64,000 nt of DNA from Sphingomonas suaedae (GTDB taxonomy: Bacteria; Pseudomonadota; Alphaproteobacteria; Sphingomonadales; Sphingomonadaceae): assembly GCF_007833215.1 (NCBI RefSeq), contig NZ_CP042239.1:1612001-1676000 (forward strand). The letters are read 5' to 3'. Position numbers and translations under genes: made by a program. The notes beneath the pieces were generated by a model that saw only the letters and a program-made list of their open reading frames with translations, was not told the DNA's origin and did not search any database. Positions 1-8,118 of the stretch are shown in pieces (the first letter of the stretch is position 1; the number at the start of each line of letters is the position of its first letter).

Positions 1-3
1 AGC

Positions 4-594
4 CTAGGCGTTCGCTTCGGAATAGGGTTCCATCGTGTTTGTCGCCTCGTTGAAGCAGAAAAGCTGGTCCGGGATCGAAGCCGAATTGCCCTGAACCGTA
101 TCGGTCATCGGCACCTTGCGGCACAGGCGGGGCGGTCCGGAGAGTGAGGGAGACACGACGCTCGCTCCCCCTTCATTTACGTACCGCACCTGGTGAATTT
201 GGCGCGTCGGCTGATAATCCACGGCTTGCGCGCGTAGAATATGGGTCTGCCCCTCGTCATCCATATAATTTGCGGTGTAGCTCCCGCGGATTGCGGCCTG
301 CCGCTGAGCGGCAATGATCCGGTCCTTGCGCTTCGCAGTCTGCATGAGAATCGCACAGACGACACCACCGGCTGCTGCGCCCGCAACGATTCCGGCACCT
401 CGGTTTCTCTTGCCGCCGAGCAATCCTCCCAGCAGCCCCCCGACAAGAACCGCGCCGACGCATTTGCCAACGGCCTTGTCGACCTCGCTTTTTTCGATCT
501 TCGGTTTCCGCTCCTTGGGCGCCCCATGTGCAGGTACCGCGAGACAAAGCGACGCCGTAAGCAAGCCATATGCAGTGGTTCGGATCAGATGCAT
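4..594 (-). CDS. Secreted glycine-zipper protein
   Basis: 196 aa. The ATG at 594 follows a strong purine-rich ribosome site (AAGGGGGGA); a longer reading frame upstream overlaps the neighbouring gene and is not needed. Residues 1-24 look like a Sec signal peptide. Residues about 42-85 form a glycine-rich double hydrophobic stretch (GGLLGGLLGG, then GAGIVAGAAAGGVV) typical of glycine-zipper, 17 kDa surface-antigen-like membrane-inserting proteins. The C-terminal part is soluble with two cysteines. It is the last gene of a four-gene minus-strand set with an OmpA-type protein, a multi-pass membrane protein and a lipoprotein, so an envelope role is inferred. Specific function unknown. Confidence 0.8.
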   Translation of the reverse strand: MHLIRTTAYGLLTASLCLAVPAHGAPKERKPKIEKSEVDKAVGKCVGAVLVGGLLGGLLGGKRNRGAGIVAGAAAGGVVCAILMQTAKRKDRIIAAQRQAAIRGSYTANYMDDEGQTHILRAQAVDYQPTRQIHQVRYVNEGGASVVSPSLSGPPRLCRKVPMTDTVQGNSASIPDQLFCFNEATNTMEPYSEANA

Positions 595-619
595 GACAAT
601 CCCCCCTTTCCGAACGGAC

Positions 620-1903
620 CTATGTCCGCTCGGATAATGTGAACCGAAAATCCTTGGCATTTGGGTCGTCGCCGATCTGGGAAATGCCGGGATCATACAC
701 GCGGGCGACCAGCTTCCCCTGATCGATCGCCATTTCGAAGCGGCGCATACCGCCAAAGGGCTGCGAGCCGTCGGAGCCAATCGCCGCCTCACTGCGATCA
801 GCATAGAATCGATGGGCGAAGCCGCGATCGTCGCTTCGCAAATCGCATTTGCCCGCCCCGCGACAGGTTGCCATGCCGCTAAGGGGCACGGTCTTTTTCG
901 AGATCCCGCGCATTTCAAGCCAGCTATTGACCAGGTTCCCGCGCGCATCCACCGCGATACGTGCTTCAGCAGGATAGGTTTCGCCGCCGATCGCGATCGT
1001 GCCGACATAGGTTTTCCGCCACATTGGCGGTCCAGGCAGCCCGGAAGGCGCGCCATTTGAAAACGCGACGAGATCCCCCCCAGACCCGAGCATGAACGCG
1101 TCAAGATAGTTGCGGGTGCGGTCGCTATTCGCCATCGCGACCACGACTTCCACGCCGGCAAGGTCAAGACCCGCGTTCTTTGCGTCAGCGAACCCTGCCT
1201 TTCGCGCCTCTACGGGATTGGGATAGGAGGGCGCCTTGCCGATCGCGCCAGGCGCGATCAGGACCATTCGCGCCATGCCGCCAGCCGGATCATAGAGGCG
1301 CGTTGCAGAGCGGATCGACGCAACGAATGCCGACTGTGCAAAGCCCCCGTCCCGCTCCGCTCCGCCATCGGCCTTGGCCTGAGAGGCAACGTTGAGCGAT
1401 GCGATCAGCGCTTCGCGATACCCCTCTTTCTGCTCCTTGATCTCATTTGCCGTGCCGCGCCCGAAAAATGTGTCGGACGCCTTGCCGATGGTCGAGTTAT
1501 TCTTCTCCAGTTGCGTGCGCTCGGCTTCGGTCAACGATGGGGCGCAACCGGAGAAGATCAGTTGAGGTGCTGCGCCGGTCGGGGAGGTCAGGAAGACCGT
1601 AACCAACTCGCGCGGCGCCAGATTTCCGGTGTCGCCGGCGACATCCGGGTCGGCAATGGCGAGCAGCGCGTCGCGCAGTCTCGCATTCTTGGCGCTGAAG
1701 TCGGAGCCACCGGTCGATTTCACCAGACTGCTGGGATCGATCAGGATCACTGTTTGACGGCCCGGTCCTGCCAAGCCTTCCACATTGCATGCGCCCATGA
1801 ACTTCTTCGCGGACACGGACTGGCCAGTCTCCTTGGTTTCTGGCGACGACCAGCACCCCGCCAGCAACAGTGCGGCACAGACGCCGACGAACAGATTGCG
1901 CAT
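620..1903 (-). CDS. Predicted lipoprotein, unknown function
   Basis: 427 aa from the ATG at 1903, which lies 7 nt after a GAGG that overlaps the stop codon of the previous gene; a second in-frame ATG at 1909 is possible. A short hydrophobic leader ends in a lipobox (LLAGC), so the protein should be lipidated. The first half alternates strands and helices (a VILIDPSS strand near residue 55, later a VEVVVAM strand) in a way that recalls von Willebrand A-like folds, but no standard metal-site motif is evident, so that likeness is weak. The second half is polar. It lies between the membrane protein and the glycine-zipper gene of the same operon. Confidence 0.8.
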   Translation of the reverse strand: MRNLFVGVCAALLLAGCWSSPETKETGQSVSAKKFMGACNVEGLAGPGRQTVILIDPSSLVKSTGGSDFSAKNARLRDALLAIADPDVAGDTGNLAPRELVTVFLTSPTGAAPQLIFSGCAPSLTEAERTQLEKNNSTIGKASDTFFGRGTANEIKEQKEGYREALIASLNVASQAKADGGAERDGGFAQSAFVASIRSATRLYDPAGGMARMVLIAPGAIGKAPSYPNPVEARKAGFADAKNAGLDLAGVEVVVAMANSDRTRNYLDAFMLGSGGDLVAFSNGAPSGLPGPPMWRKTYVGTIAIGGETYPAEARIAVDARGNLVNSWLEMRGISKKTVPLSGMATCRGAGKCDLRSDDRGFAHRFYADRSEAAIGSDGSQPFGGMRRFEMAIDQGKLVARVYDPGISQIGDDPNAKDFRFTLSERT

Positions 1904-1912
1904 CGCCATGCC

Positions 1913-3235
1913 TCAATATCCGCTACTGATATATTTCAGCCGAAGCGGCGACGCCGCCCATTCGCCTGAAGTCATGATCTTGCGGCGGCCTGGATCGAGC
2001 AGTTCGGAATCTGCCGCATTGAAGCGGCCATTTGGATGCGCCCGCCTCACCGCGTCGCGATAGCGCTGGAGCAGCCCCTCCACCTCGTGATCCTTCTTCA
2101 TCAAGGCATCGAAATGTGCACGATTCCGCTGGAAGGTCTGGCCACTCGACTGAACGTTGTTCTGCATCTCTTCGGTCTTCAGGGACTCACGACAGACCTC
2201 GTTCAGCTCCTGAAGCTTCTTTACGACCTTCTCCTGATAGCCCTTCGTGACTTCGTCGTTCAGCTTGTCGTACCGGATTTTATAGGCAGGATAGGTCGGA
2301 TCCTCGTCGTGAAACGAGTAGGAGATGGCCGATCCCAACAGCCAGATCGCGACATTGCCGAACATGGTTCCAAACATCATGCCGACGAGGCTGGGCGGAT
2401 CATTGCCCATCAGAACCGCTTTTTCGATGATCGCGACCACGAGAAAATAGCGTCCGAAACCGATCAGGCCCAGGCCAATGGCATCGGCCATCGTTCCCAG
2501 CACGCCATAATACCAGATAAACCGGCGCTTCCGGTCCCGCTCGGCACTATGCATATGATAATGCCATTGCTTGACGAGCTTGCCATGCGCATGGCTGGCA
2601 AAGGCGATCGACAATGCGACGGCGACCGTCATGCCCAGCGCGAGCGCCGGCACGCCCTTGGCGACCGGAGAGGCCAGCAGCGTTTCAAAGTTGATCAGGA
2701 ACTCGAGCGCGGCCAGCCCAAACAACAGCAAAAAATAAATCAATTTGCTGCGCGTATTGGGTTCTCGACCGCCATGTTTCGCCTTCTGGTACTCATAATC
2801 CCGTTCGGCGCGATCACGGTCTTCGATCCGTCCTGCATATTCAAGGCGGAAATCAGTCACCGCCTTGTGGCGGCGACTTGCATTGTCGGCGAGAATCTCG
2901 TCCCGTCGCGCTTCCATGATGAACGTCGGAACGCTTTTCGGCTTGTCCTCGGCGAAGCGGGACTTGACCGCAGCGAGTGCCGCCAGACGTGTGGGGGCAA
3001 TATACTGCCGATACCACGAAGCCATGTGCGCAGTGATATTGTCAGGGAGTTCCGACCGGTCATCAACTAGATCGGCGACTTGATCCGAATTGTGGAACTC
3101 ATGATCGATCCCCCCCATCAACTCGTTGGCTGCCGGTCCGTTGCTCGACAGGTCGAGCGCTACATAGTCCATCAATGCCGTCGGCGACGATGCCCAATAG
3201 GACGCATCGCGTGCCACCACCCCATGTTCGGTCAT
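1913..3235 (-). CDS. Multi-pass membrane protein with cytosolic coiled coils
   Basis: 440 aa; the ATG at 3235 follows GGGGGAAAC. The first 160 residues are charged and helical (coiled-coil-like around 105-155). Hydrophobic segments lie near 164-184, 194-216, 240-270 and 282-307, giving about four membrane passes. A charged helical tail of about 130 residues follows (KVVKKLQELNEV, then EVEGLLQRYRDAV). No known family was recognised. The gap to the upstream OmpA-type gene is 18 nt and to the downstream lipoprotein only a few nt, so the genes should be co-transcribed. The shape would suit an inner-membrane partner of the OmpA protein and lipoprotein (inference). Confidence 0.8.
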   Translation of the reverse strand: MTEHGVVARDASYWASSPTALMDYVALDLSSNGPAANELMGGIDHEFHNSDQVADLVDDRSELPDNITAHMASWYRQYIAPTRLAALAAVKSRFAEDKPKSVPTFIMEARRDEILADNASRRHKAVTDFRLEYAGRIEDRDRAERDYEYQKAKHGGREPNTRSKLIYFLLLFGLAALEFLINFETLLASPVAKGVPALALGMTVAVALSIAFASHAHGKLVKQWHYHMHSAERDRKRRFIWYYGVLGTMADAIGLGLIGFGRYFLVVAIIEKAVLMGNDPPSLVGMMFGTMFGNVAIWLLGSAISYSFHDEDPTYPAYKIRYDKLNDEVTKGYQEKVVKKLQELNEVCRESLKTEEMQNNVQSSGQTFQRNRAHFDALMKKDHEVEGLLQRYRDAVRRAHPNGRFNAADSELLDPGRRKIMTSGEWAASPLRLKYISSGY

Positions 3236-3253
3236 GTTTCCCCCAGAACTGCC

Positions 3254-4276
3254 CTAAAAACGCGTCGGCTTCTCCATTACTCGCTTTTGCGGAACCATCC
3301 GCAACACCATCTTGTTCGGCGCGATCAATTCCACATGACGCTTTCCCGAATCATCTAATTTGAGACTATCCGACATTTGATCGGGCGCAGCAATTGCTGC
3401 TTTTCGATCGCGATTCAACTTCGCGCGTCGCCCCTGCGGGTCCGGCCGCACAGCAAGACCTGGCCTTGCCTCAACCAGCGTCCGATTGGTCTCGGCCGTG
3501 GCCACAATGGCGCGCGGCGGTGGCATCCGCTTGCACGCCGTCGATGCAGCATCCGCGGGAGCCTTGCACCGATGCGGCTGATCCTCCTCCAGCCAAACCG
3601 CAATCGGGTCAGCCCGCGCGCCGAAGATGAACTCGACCCGGCGATTTACGGCCATCAGTGCAGGGTCGTCGTTCCGCACAAGCGGGACCGATTCGCCAAA
3701 CCCCGCACGCCAGATCGCAGTCGGTCCGACCCCCATCGTCTTGAGCATCGACGTCACCGACGCCGAACGGTCCACAGAAAGGTTATAATTATACTCGGTG
3801 CCGCCTCGATCGTCGGTGTGCCCGACCACGAACATGACGACATCCGGCGACTGCCCTTTCAACCCCTCGATGATGATCCTCAGGATGTTCACGGCATCCG
3901 GGCGAATCTTGGCGCTTGCCGTGTCGAAGAACGAACTTTCCGGAAAAACCACCCGCAGCAGCGGAACGTCGCGCCGGAACACGCTGGGCAGCCGTTCCCG
4001 TCCAACGATAAACTCGGAAAATTGCGGCCGCTGCTCGATCGGATAATTCATGGAGATGCGGCGCATGAGGCGCGCGCGACCATTATGCTCCAGGCACATC
4101 ATATCTTGCCAGTCGAGCACATAGGTGCCGCCGGTTTGGGGAAGATTGCGCGTGGGATCAACGCAGATTGATTTCTCGGCAAGCGGCACGTCGCGCTGGA
4201 CCTGCGCCCCCCCGGGCGATGCCCAGAACATCGCCGCCAACAGTCCGCAACATAAGGATAGCCCGATACGCGCCAT
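3254..4276 (-). CDS. OmpA-family peptidoglycan-binding protein
   Basis: 340 aa with an N-terminal signal peptide (cleavage near residue 24). Residues about 108-220 match the OmpA C-terminal domain: a FFDTASAKIRPDA segment, GHTDDRGG, NLSVDRSASV and NRRVEF are the usual peptidoglycan-contact motifs of this family. The N-terminal 100 residues have cysteines and no beta-barrel pattern, and the last 120 residues are basic and polar. It should be a periplasmic or cell-wall-anchored protein. It is the first gene of the four-gene minus-strand operon that ends at position 4. Confidence 0.88.
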   Translation of the reverse strand: MARIGLSLCCGLLAAMFWASPGGAQVQRDVPLAEKSICVDPTRNLPQTGGTYVLDWQDMMCLEHNGRARLMRRISMNYPIEQRPQFSEFIVGRERLPSVFRRDVPLLRVVFPESSFFDTASAKIRPDAVNILRIIIEGLKGQSPDVVMFVVGHTDDRGGTEYNYNLSVDRSASVTSMLKTMGVGPTAIWRAGFGESVPLVRNDDPALMAVNRRVEFIFGARADPIAVWLEEDQPHRCKAPADAASTACKRMPPPRAIVATAETNRTLVEARPGLAVRPDPQGRRAKLNRDRKAAIAAPDQMSDSLKLDDSGKRHVELIAPNKMVLRMVPQKRVMEKPTRF

Positions 4277-4495
4277 GCTCTGCCCCCGGCGTCAGGCGTT
4301 CCAGCCTAACCTACTGGTTGCGGCAGACAAGCCGCGCCCGAACATTTTCGTCTCACCGCGACCGCGCCCCCGCCATCAGGCCCGCGCCCGCGCCACCCGC
4401 GACCGTTCGAACGCCATCGTCCAGCTGGCCCGAGGCGGCGGGATTGACCCGAATCGCAGTGGCGCTACCTTCGGCGCTCGATCCCACAAAAACGG

Positions 4496-5506
4496 ATGAG
4501 GATGATGGTCTGGCAACGCATCGGCGCAACCCTGCTCATGGTAGCGCTCCCATCGGTGACGCTCGGCCAGTCCGCGCCCTCGCCCGCCCCCGGCGCCAAC
4601 CCCATCGTCCGTGACCGCTTCACCGCCGATCCCGCCCCGCTGGTGATCGGCGACCGCCTCTATCTCTATGTCGGGCATGACGAGGCCGGCCCGGGCGAGA
4701 TGTTTAACATGCGCGACTGGCGCGTCTATTCGACCACCGACATGAAGACATGGACCGATCACGGCGCGATCATGCACGTGCACGACTTCAAATGGGCCAA
4801 GAAGGACGCCTGGGCGGCCCAGGCGATCGCGAAACACGGCAAATACTGGTTCTACGCCGCAGTCGAACATGACGACACCCATCCCGGCAAGGCGATCGGC
4901 GTCGCCGTCTCCGACAGCCCGACCGGCCCGTTCGTCGACGCAAAGGGCTCGGCGCTCATCACCAATGGAATGACGCCCAAGGGCGACCATAGCTGGGAGG
5001 ATATCGATCCCACCGTCTTCACCGACGATGACGGCACCACCTGGATCGCATGGGGCAACCGCCAAGCCTATATCGCCCGGCTCAAGCCCAACATGATCGA
5101 GATCGACGGCGATATCACCGAAATCACCCCGCCGCATTTCGAGGAGGGCCCCTGGCTGCACAAGCGCGGCGACCTCTATTACCTCACCTATGCCTCGCTC
5201 GACCGTTCGACGCACGAGAATGAGCGCGTTTCCTACGCCACCGCCCCCTCGATCCGCGGCCCATGGACCTATCGCGGCGAGCTCACCGGTTCGGCACGCA
5301 ACAGCTTCACCATCCATCCCGGCATCGCGCAGTTCCGCAGCAACTGGTATCTGTTCCTCCACCATGCCGGGCTGCGCATCGGGGACCGCGAGGGCGCGCT
5401 CGGCCGCCGCGCGGTCACCGTCGAATATCTCCGCTACAACCCCGACGGCACGATGAAGCCTGTGGTTCAAACCGACGCGGGGGTCTCGGTCCCCCCGCCC
5501 CGCTGA
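4496..5506 (+). CDS. Secreted GH43-family glycoside hydrolase
   Basis: 336 aa with a signal peptide (cleavage near residue 25). The five-bladed beta-propeller signatures of GH43 are visible: an early Asp in FTADPAPLV (about residue 45, general base), DIDPTVFTDDDG (about 170-180, pKa-modulating Asp) and a Glu in HFEEGPW (about 217, general acid). GH43 enzymes act on arabinan, xylan or related beta-linked pentose polymers; the substrate cannot be told from sequence. Length suits a single-domain enzyme without a carbohydrate-binding module. It is monocistronic and points away from the OmpA-type operon. Start codons at 4502 and 4505 are also possible. Confidence 0.87.
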   Translation: MRMMVWQRIGATLLMVALPSVTLGQSAPSPAPGANPIVRDRFTADPAPLVIGDRLYLYVGHDEAGPGEMFNMRDWRVYSTTDMKTWTDHGAIMHVHDFKWAKKDAWAAQAIAKHGKYWFYAAVEHDDTHPGKAIGVAVSDSPTGPFVDAKGSALITNGMTPKGDHSWEDIDPTVFTDDDGTTWIAWGNRQAYIARLKPNMIEIDGDITEITPPHFEEGPWLHKRGDLYYLTYASLDRSTHENERVSYATAPSIRGPWTYRGELTGSARNSFTIHPGIAQFRSNWYLFLHHAGLRIGDREGALGRRAVTVEYLRYNPDGTMKPVVQTDAGVSVPPPR

Positions 5507-5562
5507 GCCGACCCCGCCCGCATAACTGCGGCGCTACGGGGGGGCCTCAAAACCCCCTTGCA

Positions 5563-6444
5563 ATGTTGGAACTGGTTTCGGAACACTCACCGATGACCGG
5601 TCCCCGCCCCTTCAACAGGCGTCAGGCCAAGGAGAACGACGCCTTCCTCGCTGCGCTGCGCCGCACCGGCAATGCGCGGGAAGCGGCGCGCAGCCTCGGC
5701 TTCCACCGCTCGACAATGCTCAAGCGCCGCGCGCGCGACGCCGCCTTCGCCGCCGAATGGGACGCCGCGCTCGTCCTCGCCCATGCCCGACTGAACGGCC
5801 CCGACGCCCATCCCGACCAGCCCGGCACCAACGAGCCGCGCGCGATCCGCACCGCATCGGGCCGGATGCAGCTGCGCACCCTCCCCCGCCGCGCGCTCGA
5901 CCGCGCCGCCGAACAGGCATTCCTCGCCGCGCTCAGCGCCACCGCGAACGTCCGCCTCTCCGCCGGAGCCGCCGGCTTCAGCCACTCCGCCTTCTACGCC
6001 CGCCGCCGCCAAAGCCCCGCCTTCGCCCGCGAGATGCAGCTCGCACTCGAAACCGGCTATGAACGCGTCGAGATGGCGCTGATGGAGGCCGCGCTCGCGT
6101 CCAGCTATCGCGACGACGCCTGGCGCCACAATAATCCCCCCGCGATCCCGTCGATGACGGCGGACGAGGCAATGATGCTGCTGCGCCTCCACCACCAAAG
6201 CGTCCGCCTCCAGGACGAACCCCCACACATCAAACGCCGCCGCGGCGAAAGCCGCGAAGCCCACAGCTACCGCCTCTCCGCCATGTACGAAGCGCGCCTG
6301 CAACGCGACCGCGACGCCTTCGACGTCGCCGAAGCCGAACGCCGCGCAGCGACGGCGGCGACGAGCGAGAGCCCGCATGAGGAGCCGTTTCCGACGCTCC
6401 CGGCGCTTGATCAGGTCACGGGGTGGCGGAAGGGGAAGGGGTGA
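5563..6444 (+). CDS. Hypothetical protein with duplicated HTH-like unit
   Basis: 293 aa from the ATG at 5563 (alternative 5593). The longer frame starting at 5263 overlaps the GH43 gene and is rejected. Two related units are seen: FLAALRRTGNAREAARSLGF (about 21-40) and FLAALSATANVRLSAGAAGF (about 123-142), each followed by a basic helix (STMLKRRARD and SAFYARRRQS). This resembles helix-turn-helix modules such as those of terminase small subunits. The C-terminus is rich in Arg, Ala and Glu. DNA binding is inferred; the biological role is unknown. Confidence 0.75.
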   Translation: MLELVSEHSPMTGPRPFNRRQAKENDAFLAALRRTGNAREAARSLGFHRSTMLKRRARDAAFAAEWDAALVLAHARLNGPDAHPDQPGTNEPRAIRTASGRMQLRTLPRRALDRAAEQAFLAALSATANVRLSAGAAGFSHSAFYARRRQSPAFAREMQLALETGYERVEMALMEAALASSYRDDAWRHNNPPAIPSMTADEAMMLLRLHHQSVRLQDEPPHIKRRRGESREAHSYRLSAMYEARLQRDRDAFDVAEAERRAATAATSESPHEEPFPTLPALDQVTGWRKGKG

Positions 6445-6469
6445 CGGGGGGCGAAAACTGCTACGACGG

Positions 6470-7687
6470 CTAGTCGAGACCGTAAATCCGTTCAGAATAG
6501 TGGCGCACTTCGGCAGTCGCCAGCGCCTCTAGCGCTCGCAAATATGCAAGAAATTCATCCTTATTCGCATAACTAAAGATTTGAGCGCGATATCGCAGTT
6601 CTTCGCGCAACTCCCCTTCATTGAGCAATAAAGCGCATTCACGATCGACGAACATTGCATCAACGTAGGGTGCATAGGCCGCGATCGCTTGGAAGTCCGT
6701 CATAATTCCACGGGTAAACTTGCGTTGCCCCATCGTTACACGCCGACCGAATGCCGCAAAAAGGTAAGCGAATATCCTGTTGAACGGCACGTCCCGCAGC
6801 CGCGGCCAGTCCCAAAAGGCACCGACACGCAGCATCGCCTCTTCCTCGGTCCGACCTTCACGCAAGAAGTCGCGCAACGCAAAGAACTCTCGCCACACTG
6901 GATCGAGCAAGGCATCGAGCAGATCGATGCCCCCGCCCGCCGGGCCGGTGTTTGCCATACGCTGCATGGCAGCGGCGAGCGCCGTGCGCCGGTGTTTTCC
7001 AAACTGCGATTCCCGGCGGAGCAACTCACGAAACGTGGGCTTTTCCTCAGCCCACATGGTGATCAACTCCCTCAACGCATCGAATCCCCTGTCGCGCTCC
7101 CGGCGAATGCCATCAGCAAACTGCGAGTAGTCAGCATTTACGCTGATTCGAATGTCCGATAGCCAATCGTTGCGTGGTCTTTGCAACACCTGATCGGGAG
7201 TGAACGCCAGCTGAGGTTCACCGCCATCGCGAAACGCTCGAGCAAACGCAAAGACCTGATCCATTTCGATATCTCGGCTTTCGCGTAGCGAGGCATCGCC
7301 GCCGATATCTTCATATGCGTCGCGCAAGCCACGAGCATCATGAAACACGATAGTTTCATTCGAATGCAGGTCGGAATGCGGAAAAATCGCCTGTTGAAGC
7401 AAGACTATGCGACGAAGAAGAGGTATGAGTTCTTCGTAAAAATCCTCATGCCCGAGCGGTGCTCGACTGCCAGCCTTGATCTTGAAGACAGCGCTAAACA
7501 CGAACTGATCGAGGTAGATGGTGGCTTTATCTACTTTGGGCAGAACTTCGCCATAACTGAACCGACATTCGGTACAGCGCATTGTCATCACGTCTCGGCC
7601 TGCACTGAGAAAACCGAGTGTCATCCTGCGGCATTGAGGACATTGCTCGAATGGACCTCGCTCCCATGTGAAGCGCTTAGTGGTCAC
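6470..7687 (-). CDS. Zinc-ribbon protein with PIN-like nuclease signature
   Basis: 405 aa from the GTG at 7687, which is preceded by GGAAGGGG. The longer frame to 7771 would read through the nusG-like terminator and is unlikely. Two CxxC pairs (C16/C19 and C38/C41) form an N-terminal zinc ribbon. It is followed by a strand ending in YLDQF and, near the C-terminus, the motif PYVDAMFVDRECALLL; a paired early and late acidic strand is typical of PIN-like nuclease folds. The middle is helical. Base composition is visibly less GC-rich than the neighbours, suggesting transfer. It abuts a decayed nusG fragment. RNase or toxin activity is inference. Confidence 0.7.
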   Translation of the reverse strand: MTTKRFTWERGPFEQCPQCRRMTLGFLSAGRDVMTMRCTECRFSYGEVLPKVDKATIYLDQFVFSAVFKIKAGSRAPLGHEDFYEELIPLLRRIVLLQQAIFPHSDLHSNETIVFHDARGLRDAYEDIGGDASLRESRDIEMDQVFAFARAFRDGGEPQLAFTPDQVLQRPRNDWLSDIRISVNADYSQFADGIRRERDRGFDALRELITMWAEEKPTFRELLRRESQFGKHRRTALAAAMQRMANTGPAGGGIDLLDALLDPVWREFFALRDFLREGRTEEEAMLRVGAFWDWPRLRDVPFNRIFAYLFAAFGRRVTMGQRKFTRGIMTDFQAIAAYAPYVDAMFVDRECALLLNEGELREELRYRAQIFSYANKDEFLAYLRALEALATAEVRHYSERIYGLD

Positions 7688-7730
7688 TACGCCGCCCCTT
7701 CCCCAAAACTCTCTGCTCGCCACACATAGC

Positions 7731-7759
7731 AAAAAAGCCGGGGCTCTCACCCCGGCTTT
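7731..7759 (-). terminator. Duplicated nusG terminator hairpin
   Basis: Inverted repeat with 10-nt arms (AAAGCCGGGG at 7734-7743 and CCCCGGCTTT at 7750-7759), followed on the minus strand by a T run. It is nearly identical to the hairpin after the intact nusG at 9456-9486, and is part of the same duplicated block. Confidence 0.75.
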
Positions 7760-7786
7760 CCCGTAACCCAAAACCGTATCGAAGCC

Positions 7787-7911
7787 TTACTTCGACCGCT
7801 CCACCTGATCGAAGTCCAGTTCCTCGACCACACCGCTGAAGCTCACGAAAGGGCCGTCCAGCACCCTGCCTGAGTCACCGATCTCGTAATCGGCCGTGAT
7901 CTGGTGCTTGG
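7787..7911 (-). pseudogene. Truncated copy of nusG 3' end (KOW domain)
   Basis: The minus-strand sequence encodes KHQITADYEIGD, then [14 protein letters not shown] and QVERSK before a stop at 7789-7787. This copies the last part of the intact NusG (9514 onward), with substitutions and without 66 bp (equivalent to 9550-9615). In the intact gene that segment is bounded by two direct TCCAGTTC octamers (9542-9549 and 9608-9615); the copy keeps one, as expected after slippage or recombination between them. No start or N-terminal domain is present. The homology includes the terminator and fades near 7911-7935. Confidence 0.85.
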
Positions 7912-8118
7912 GGGGCTGCTGCGCGCGTCAGCTCCCTTGTCAGTGCGACTTGGCTACGCAATATTTCCCGGTCAAGGTGTCGGGCGTCACGACCAGCGCT
8001 TCCAAGGCGGCCTAACAGCTCACGGCCCATTTTCTCGACTTGGAAAACGTTGAGGCGCTGACGCGTGCAGATATCCACAGCTCGGCATAGTGCCAGCAAA
8101 CCTATCCGGCGAGGTTTT
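7912..8118. other. Spacer between nusG remnant and cellulase gene
   Basis: Between the remnant and the GH5 start no confident gene is seen. On the minus strand one open frame (ending at 7875) reads plausibly protein-like across this part (CRAVDICTRQRLNVFQVEK, then MGRELLGRLGSAGRD). It has no clear start or ribosome site and runs out of frame into the nusG copy, so it may be the tail of a decayed gene. The right end must hold the promoter of the cellulase gene. Confidence 0.35.

Noticed and set aside
620..1903. Von Willebrand A domain with metal site in the lipoprotein
   Set aside because: Strand patterning is suggestive, but no DxSxS motif with matching downstream Thr and Asp is visible.
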